Source of the DNA: Platanthera guangdongensis
Lineage: Eukaryota; Streptophyta; Magnoliopsida; Asparagales; Orchidaceae
DNA: 64,000 nt
Direction: 5' to 3'
NCBI GenBank assembly: GCA_039583875.1
Contig: CM077161.1
Location: forward strand, 66,717,885 to 66,781,884
Below the pieces are notes generated by a model. That model was not told the origin of the DNA. It made no database searches and saw nothing but the letters and a program-made list of their open reading frames with translations. The position numbers were made by a program, and so were the translations under genes. Of this stretch, positions 57,743 to 64,000 are shown one piece after another (the first letter of the stretch is position 1; each line of letters starts with the position of its first letter).

Positions 57743-57964
57743 TAGTGGTACAAAACACCGTTAAGCGACCAAACAAAATTACAAACAACAATTATAGGGA
57801 CATGCAGGTTCCACAAACACGTGTATTTTCATTCCTAAGTGGACATTCATGGGTTCTTTTGTTATTATAACGATGACGCACACACATGTGCTCACCACCC
57901 ATTAAAAAGAATTCGTCCACGAATTCATTTAAGCCTGACCGAAACTAGTAGTCTGATACCAAAT

Positions 57965-60224
57965 TGTAACACCCCATATCTGTCGCATAGCATATAGCAG
58001 TAGGTCCGGCCGGGGCCTGATGCAATATACCACAGACAGACCGGGTGGTTACTCAATGGAAACCATCCAACCAATCACAAAGTCCTACACAGAGCATTCT
58101 AGCTGAAGCAGTTTAAATAGTTGCAATTAAAAGAACCCAGCAACAAGCATGAATGTCCACTAATAAGCCAAGAAGGAATGAAGTACATACACAAGTACTG
58201 GCCTTAAGGCCTTATAAATGGTTTACTCAAATTAGATGTTTTCCATACCACGACACGCAGGCCGGTCATACATGAACAAAAGCAAGTAAACACTCCAATT
58301 AGGCCTTCGAGTGTCGGCTTCGCAATTTGGGCTTTAGCCCGCTATTGACCGCTTGGTCCAGCAACACCTGCAAGCAACAAACCACCGCACGGTGGTAAAC
58401 AAAAGCAACGGTCAACAATACTGTCTAAATTATAACGATCCCGCCCCAAATTCGAGGTGGTGATGCTCCTTCCCTGCACTTATTAGCATAACCAAGCACT
58501 ATATAAATATACATTGCATCACAGGCGTTGGCACGCACGGCCACACGCCCCGTGCACTCATGGCACATTCTCGGTGAACCGGCCAATGTCACGTCAATTT
58601 AGGCCATAGACATTCCAGACTCACCACCGCCACTTTGACGGCCAAACATATGAGAATTTTGTCTTCCCGGCATGGGTCACGTCAATTTAAGTCATAGACC
58701 GCCGAAGACCCTCATCTATGCCAACGGCTCTAACCGAACGACATAGAACGGGTACCGTTCCATCTGACCCGTGCTCACCTCGCAACGACAATTTAAGCCA
58801 TATGCACAGGTCAAACTTCTCCGAGTCCCGTTTCTAACACATACTTCACATAACCCGGTTATGTTCAAGTTGGCTCCCAGGCCACCAAGTAGGAAAGATC
58901 ACGCATCCGCCCAGTTTTTCGGGTGCACCTTAGGGTTAATCCCCAAGGCTCCTTATTGCAATCTACCACGTAGAAAACCCGAAAAACAAACATTCACACG
59001 GAGTCTTCTCCGGCGTTTATGCAATGCAACATCACCGATCCAGACCAACATGTCCGGATAGGCTTCACACATCATGCCTATGTCCGTTCTCGATTACGGA
59101 CTCTACACAACGGGGACTTCACATATCTACCCGAAGGAACGCCTCCAACTCACCGCAAACTCGCGAGAGCGGGCTTCCTATGCAAAGGAAGGAGAGCTTC
59201 ACATGCTCAAATAGAGAATCGTTACCCCAACGTTCTTCCTTGGCGTCATGGAAATGTACGCGAATGAAAAGCACCGTAATCTCCTTGCCTTCGTAGATCC
59301 GAAGTTGGCTCGCAATTTGGAGCTCTAAAACTCCTCCAAAGACTGGATCTAAGCTTCTTCTTCCTCCTTTGCTCTCCCCTCTCTCTAGGATTTAGACAGA
59401 GAAATACGGCAGAAACATAAGGGTTTTGAAACCCTTCTCTCGGGTATAACCCTTTCGGGATAACCGCAGCCGTCGGATCCCATAAAAAGGGATGCACGGA
59501 CATGATCCGGGTCTGACCTGGACAAATGGGGCTAAACACCGCATGGTATGCCAACTGGAGTAGGACACGTCCGCGACAAAACAGTGTCAAATCACTAGTC
59601 AACTCCTGCCAAAACCCATGTGTCCACACTCCACGCCGACAGAGTCAAACACGCCACAATCAGCCCCGCGCTCGATGATCGTCGAACCAAGATCGTCGAC
59701 CGCTGCTAGATCATCGAACGAAGATCTCTAAGTCGATCGTCGAATGCAAAACTCTAGCCAAATCATCAAACGCACGGCCCGATCGTCGAACGCAATGCCC
59801 GATCATCGAACCCACGACCCGATCGTCGAACACAAAAAACTGCCTGATCGACGAACACACGGCCCGATCGTCGAACCCACGGCCCAATCGTCGAACCTAG
59901 AAAGCTGGCCTGATCGTCGAACACAGATAGCTGGCCCGATCGTCAAACACAGATAGCTAGCCTGATCATCGAACACAGGATAACTGGCCCGATCGTCGAA
60001 CACAGATAGCTGGCCTGATCATCAACCGCAGTATTGTGACCAGATCGTCAACCACTACTCGACGATCGTCGAACCCAGATTTCTGCCTGATCGTTTTGCC
60101 AAATCTTTGAACTACCCCGACACGCCCTAGGATACGCCCGTGTCCCAGGCCGTGGACACCTGCCAAATTCCAAATTTGGTACAGATTCATCACCCGTCGC
60201 TCTTTTGAGTTTCGGGGTGTTACA
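57965..60224 (-). repeat. A 5' LTR with GATCGTCGAAC array
   Basis: 2260 bp, adjacent to the primer site at 57951-57961. The U3 array (about 59670-60090) repeats the core GATCGTCGAAC with ACAGATAGCTGGCCC-like spacers, many copies degenerate. The LTR end is followed by the TSD ccatc. Confidence 0.85.
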
Positions 60225-61020
60225 CCATCACTCTACAGGTCAGCACTTCGTATGCAAATATACATGAACATAGAAAGTAACAAAACAAGTTTGGATGTCT
60301 CATACAACAAACATGTTTCTATGTGAGCTTATAATAAAAATGGGTCTACTATACAGCATGTATTCTAACCTAGGTTTCACCCAAGGCACCCTATAGCGCA
60401 TAAATCTAACACCTCATCACGCATCAACGATCGGGTACTTCCAATTTCCCCTTCGACATTCAAGCCGCAAACACATGTGAACTTCCAATTTCCCCTAACG
60501 ACATACAAGCCACCATACGGAACTCTTTCCTAGGCACCACCTGCTCATGGGTCTCAAAACCCGGGCTTGCCTGCAAGCTCTAACTTCTCACGTCAGGATT
60601 TCGTCTAACAAACCATAAACCGATGGTAAGAACCCTTGCTAGACACCACCCACTCATGGTCTTTATCGCCCAGATTGTCCAAAGCTTGGCATTCTCGTTA
60701 GTTTCACAGAAGGGGACTTGTCTCGCCGAGACAGTCTACACACAGGGCTTGCACATCATGGTCTAGCAAGTCGGCCACAAAGACAAAGCTATACCTTAGC
60801 ACATCACAACCAATATCCTTTCCTGTACTAATCCACCATTCGTACTCACACAAAAATAGGGGCGGTAATCACATCACAAATGACATCTTGGCGCAAACTA
60901 TTTTCGAGCAAAATTCTTAAGGATTGTTATGCAACATCACCGAGTCGTACTAACGGTCGCGACTACCGGTTCACCACAATGCCTAATCAACTAGCAGAGC
61001 GTATTTCTAGTGTATTATAA
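60225..61020 (-). repeat. C 5' LTR, second segment
   Basis: Starts at the TSD ccatc after A. It follows the general LTR layout of the related elements, including a TTATGCAACATCACCGA-like segment (about 60928) and the ACCACAATGCCTAATC stretch (about 60974). No coding sequence. It is not seen to reach its own end before the TGTCGGGGAC that I take as the edge of element G. Confidence 0.55.
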
Positions 61021-62227
61021 TGTCGGGGACGGACACAATCGACACGGTGACTCCTCTTGAACCAAGGCAAACCAAACCCCTCTCATTTGAGAGATCTGGT
61101 GCCTAAAGCTTGAATGAAATCAAGAATAAAATGGATGCCATGCATGCATCCTAAATACCGAGAGGCGAAGTGTTGTTTGACGTAGCGGGAGTCCGTCATT
61201 CGGAGAGCGACACGGAGACAAAGTATACCAACCATGCCCAACTCGTTGTAGTTCTACCTCACCTACACAAGCATCTATCGTCTCGTCCCGGTTCGGCTCA
61301 AACACAACAAATTGGAACACACGGAGGAGTGATTGACTCTAAAATAACGATCAAGAAATAGAGTTTGATGATTCCAAAAATCAACATAAAGGTTGCCACT
61401 CCTTTTAGAGAGTAATACCTTGGCTAGAGGCCAAGATCCACTCAAGCAAATAGGATCTACCCGATCCGGACTACAAAAGCTTTCAACGATGAAATCAATT
61501 TTAGATTTAGCACGCGATCGTATTTTAAATCACGGAAACAATGGTTGCTTAACCTCCACACAATACCAAGCAAGAAAATCACAAAGATGAGGGAAGAGAA
61601 GTTACCCAACCCGTTTTCATGAACACACTAGATAAGGTGGGAGAATTACTCTCTCCACGGATCCACCGACGTCGCACCGAATGGGCTGCAACCGTCTTCC
61701 TTGGAGTCTCACCGAAGGAAGCCATGTCGGCGTCGCACCGAAGTAGGGGAGGAAGCAAGGGGCGGTGTCTTCACACCTTGGCCGGCGGCTAGGGGGATCT
61801 CCTTGGCCGAAATTTCTCAAATGAGTGATAAGGTTTCTTGTAATTCTCTCTAAAATCTCATTCTCATAAAAGGGCTCCTTATATAGGAGTTAAAACACAC
61901 ATCTAGCCATCCAAGATGAAGATGAAATCTCATCCATCTGGGAGACTAAATACACACCAAAAGTTTGATAAATGTAGGAAATAAATATTACAAAGTCCCA
62001 AAATGAATATAAAATTATTAACCAAGCTTGGAATAATTTTATATTCTCATAAAAGTAAATAGAGCATGATATATGAATTAAGAAGTCTTCAAATGGGTTT
62101 ATCACGCTGCGGGAGGAGGTTGTAGCGTTATCGTCCGTTAGCATCAGCATGGCTCCAAAGGTCTTTATGTTGTAGCGCCTTGGCAACTGGATCGTCAACA
62201 AGTGGAGGTAGCGTGGCGGCGACATCA
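61021..62227 (-). repeat. G 3' LTR
   Basis: About 1207 bp, reading on the minus strand TGATGTCGCC...GTCCCCGACA. A minus-strand TATATAA box is at 61879-61885, about 340 bases into the LTR. The polypurine tract GAGGAGGGGAGG (minus strand, about 62229-62241) abuts it. The inner boundary is good; the outer one (61021) rests on the terminal dinucleotide only. Confidence 0.55.
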
Positions 62228-62355
62228 ATCCTCCCCTCCTCAAAATCACGTATCTACGATGCATGGTCCAAGAGATAGTGATGGAGAAGAGCGACATCCA
62301 AGCATCGAAGCTCCGTCTCGAGGACCCAAGAGTCGTCCGAAGGGGGGAGGTCACC

Positions 62356-64000
62356 TCAATGGATGAGGAAGCGGTAGGTAGCACCATCAGGAGTAATAAG
62401 TGGCTCAGCCGCCAGGATACTATCTGGAGGAAGGATTGTCTTGGGAAACCTGGGAAACATGTTATCAGTAGGAATAAAGGAATGTAATTCACCATCCAAG
62501 GAGATACCTGTGGGGACCGTAAGAGAGAGATCATCTGAACTACCACTCCCCAACCCAATAGAAAGTTCAGTGGAAGGAGAAGACGACAAAGAATTCAACT
62601 TTGGTGGAGGCGAAAAAAACAGTGTCAAATCCGAGGCATTAAAAATGGGGGATATACCACAATCAACATTCAAATCTAAAACAAAAGCATTGTATCCTAG
62701 CTTCTTTATAATCCGAAAAGGGCCGGCACTCTTTGGTGCTAACTTTTTAACGGTGCCAGTTGTCGGTCATTCGAGAACTAACCAGACTAAGACCAGATCG
62801 CCAATCTTAAAGTGTGACACTCTCCTATGTAGATTAGCGTTCACTTGATAAGACTCGTATTGAGAAGCCAAGGTAGCCTGTATATGTGCATGTAGGTCCT
62901 GAACGTGTTGGGCGAAGTATTGTGCAAACTGACTTGCTTTGTACGATGGGGGCAACAGAACCAAGTCAAGTGGCACCATGGCCTTGTACCCGTGAACAAT
63001 CTCGTTTGGAGATATACCCGTGGACCTATTTTTGGAATTGTTGTAGGCTAATTGGGCATGGGGAAGAAGTAAATCCCAAGTACCCTTGTGGTCACTTACA
63101 AGACATCTTAGAAGATTTCCCAAGCTTCGATTAACCACTTCCGTCTGCCCATCGGTTTGGGGATGATAGGCGGCGAAAAACAATAATTTGGTACCCATTA
63201 AAATCCATAGTGCTTTCCAGAAATAACTCGTAAACTTGACATCTCTATCCGAGACTATTGTCTTCGGCACTCCACGGTGGCTAACAACGTTAGTAAAATA
63301 TAATTTTGCAATGTGAGACGCATCGTTAGTCTTAATACATGGAAGGAAATATGCCATTTTAGAAAACATATCCACAACTACGAAAATAGAATCGTAACGT
63401 CGAAAAGTGATGGGAAGGCCTAAAATGAAATACATTCTAACATCTTCCCATGGTGTGGAAGGGATGGGTAGAGGTGTGTACAACCCAACATTAGATTTAG
63501 TGCCCTTAGAGACTTGAAATGTACAACAACTACTCACTACTCCTCCAACCATTGTCTTATGTTTAGGCGAATAAAATTTCTCCTCAACGAGTGCAATGGT
63601 TTTATCCCACCCAAAGTGCCCACTAAAACCGCCGCTATGTAATTCCCAAATAATGTGATGTCGTAACGAGGAACACGGAATACACAACTTTCCGTGCCTA
63701 AAAAGATAACCGACCCGAATAGTAAAGGCCGAAATAGTCGTGGGAGAGCTGTCCTGGGTGAATAGGTATATCTCTTGAAAATCCGGGAAAGTGGCGTATT
63801 CGTCTTTAATGCGCTCGAACCCTATAAGGTGGACTTGCATGGTGGATAGCAACAGGGTAAGGCAGCTATGAGCATCGGCAACGCGATTATCGGACCCCTT
63901 AAGGTGTTTGAGTGTAAACGTGTATCCCTGTAAGATGGCTACCCACTTAGCATGACACAGACTGATTCTGTGCTAACTGTTTATGAAGCGCAAAGCTTCA
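62356..64000 (-). pseudogene. pol: G pol, RNase H end and integrase
   Basis: The region from 64000 to about 63850 reads as the end of RNase H (KWVAILQGYTFTLKH, NRVADA) with a stop near 63975. The integrase H2C2 region follows (HSGGFSGHFGWDKT, then SSCCTFQVSKG, where the second cysteine of the usual CxxC is replaced). The DDE core has IFVVVDMFSKMAYFLP, SDRDVKFTS and HPQTDGQTEVVNRS. A TGA at 62767-62769, probably from CGA, breaks the C-terminus, after which SAGPFRIIKKLGYNAF and ISPIFNASDLTLF continue in frame. The end at 62356 lies only about 130 bases before the LTR. I see no complete chromodomain. Confidence 0.75.

Larger units (their letters stand above)
26081..60224 (-). mobile_element. A: Tekay-like gypsy element carrying two nested insertions
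   Basis: The TSD ccatc (26076-26080 and 60225-60229) brackets the element. On the minus strand the order is 5' LTR 57965-60224, primer site TGGTATCAGAC (57951-57961), gag, intron-like segment, pol, polypurine tract (51090-51103) and 3' LTR. The 3' LTR is split by element B at 27557/50269 (TSD accac). The pol integrase is split by a solo LTR (52317-54620, TSD gagcg). Removing B, the solo LTR and duplicated bases leaves an element of roughly 9 kb, a normal size. Confidence 0.85.
21669..61020 (-). mobile_element. C: oldest Tekay-like gypsy element, the outer host of the nest
   Basis: Visible segments are 21669-26080 and 60225-61020. On the minus strand it runs: 5' LTR (25587 rightwards, split by A at 26080/60225 and probably by G at 61021), primer site, gag, intron-like segment, protease, RT, RNase H and part of integrase. 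D2 cuts the integrase at 21668/21669, so the 3' end and 3' LTR lie left of the window. It is the most decayed gypsy copy here, as expected for the first arrival. Confidence 0.75.
61021..64000 (-). mobile_element. G: Ty3/gypsy element, CRM-like, 3' end only
   Basis: On the minus strand: end of RNase H, integrase, polypurine tract, 3' LTR. The rest lies right of the window. The integrase resembles chromovirus types in which IPSTPWEDV is followed by a GLP motif and VNRSLGNLLRCLV, close to the CRM lineage, and differs clearly from the Tekay elements. It appears to be inserted in the C 5' LTR, but the second junction and TSD are out of view. Confidence 0.65.

Noticed and set aside
61590..61820. 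Possible host gene on the minus strand near the G LTR
   Set aside because: The short ORF lies within the LTR of G, between its TATA box and its end, and has no recognisable domain.

Overview
This window is heterochromatin-type DNA from a flowering plant. I see no host gene, tRNA, rRNA or CRISPR array. Essentially all 64 kb is LTR retrotransposons inserted into one another, and most boundaries can be placed to the base from TG...CA ends, primer binding sites, polypurine tracts and target-site duplications (TSDs). The plant assignment rests on Ty3/gypsy elements of Tekay/Del type (chromodomain region after integrase, initiator-Met primer site), Tat-type gag with antisense extra genes, and a Sirevirus-like Ty1/copia element. 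I cannot name the species.

Order of insertion as I read it. The oldest element, C (gypsy, minus strand), is visible at 21669-26080 and 60225-61020; its 3' half lies left of the window. D2 (Tat-like, plus) is inserted in C's integrase and ends at 21668. Inside D2 sit D1 (Tat-like, plus, 1-8627) and E (gypsy, minus, 11544-19754, TSD actgc). In C's 5' LTR sits A (gypsy, minus, 26081-60224, TSD ccatc), and probably also G (gypsy, minus, from 61021 to beyond the window). Inside A sit B (gypsy, plus, 27558-50268, TSD accac, in A's 3' LTR) and a solo LTR (52317-54620, TSD gagcg, in A's integrase). Inside B's integrase sits a 13.2-kb Sirevirus-like copia element (34344-47545). The deepest path is four levels: C > A > B > copia.

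D1 and D2 carry, on the strand opposite to their gag and LTRs, two genes that each have their own TATA box. One has three exons with conserved 73-74 bp introns and a product resembling the 'putative gypsy type transposon' (Transposase_28) family. The other encodes a coiled-coil protein. D1 has gag but no pol, so it is non-autonomous.

The four Tekay-like elements (A, B, C, E) share a 72-80 bp GT-AG intron-like segment exactly at the gag-pol junction. In B, removing it joins gag to pol in frame.

The copia element has gag-pol with four premature stops, then an array of the palindrome GTGTCGACAC, a TATA box and a third long ORF (930 codons, two premature stops) with an NLS-like basic motif. The same decamer occurs about 32 times in the U3 of its 5' LTR, and it or its core also occurs in the U3 of unrelated gypsy LTRs here. 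The most interesting reading is a retrotransposon-encoded nuclear factor that recognises its own motif arrays; this is inference.
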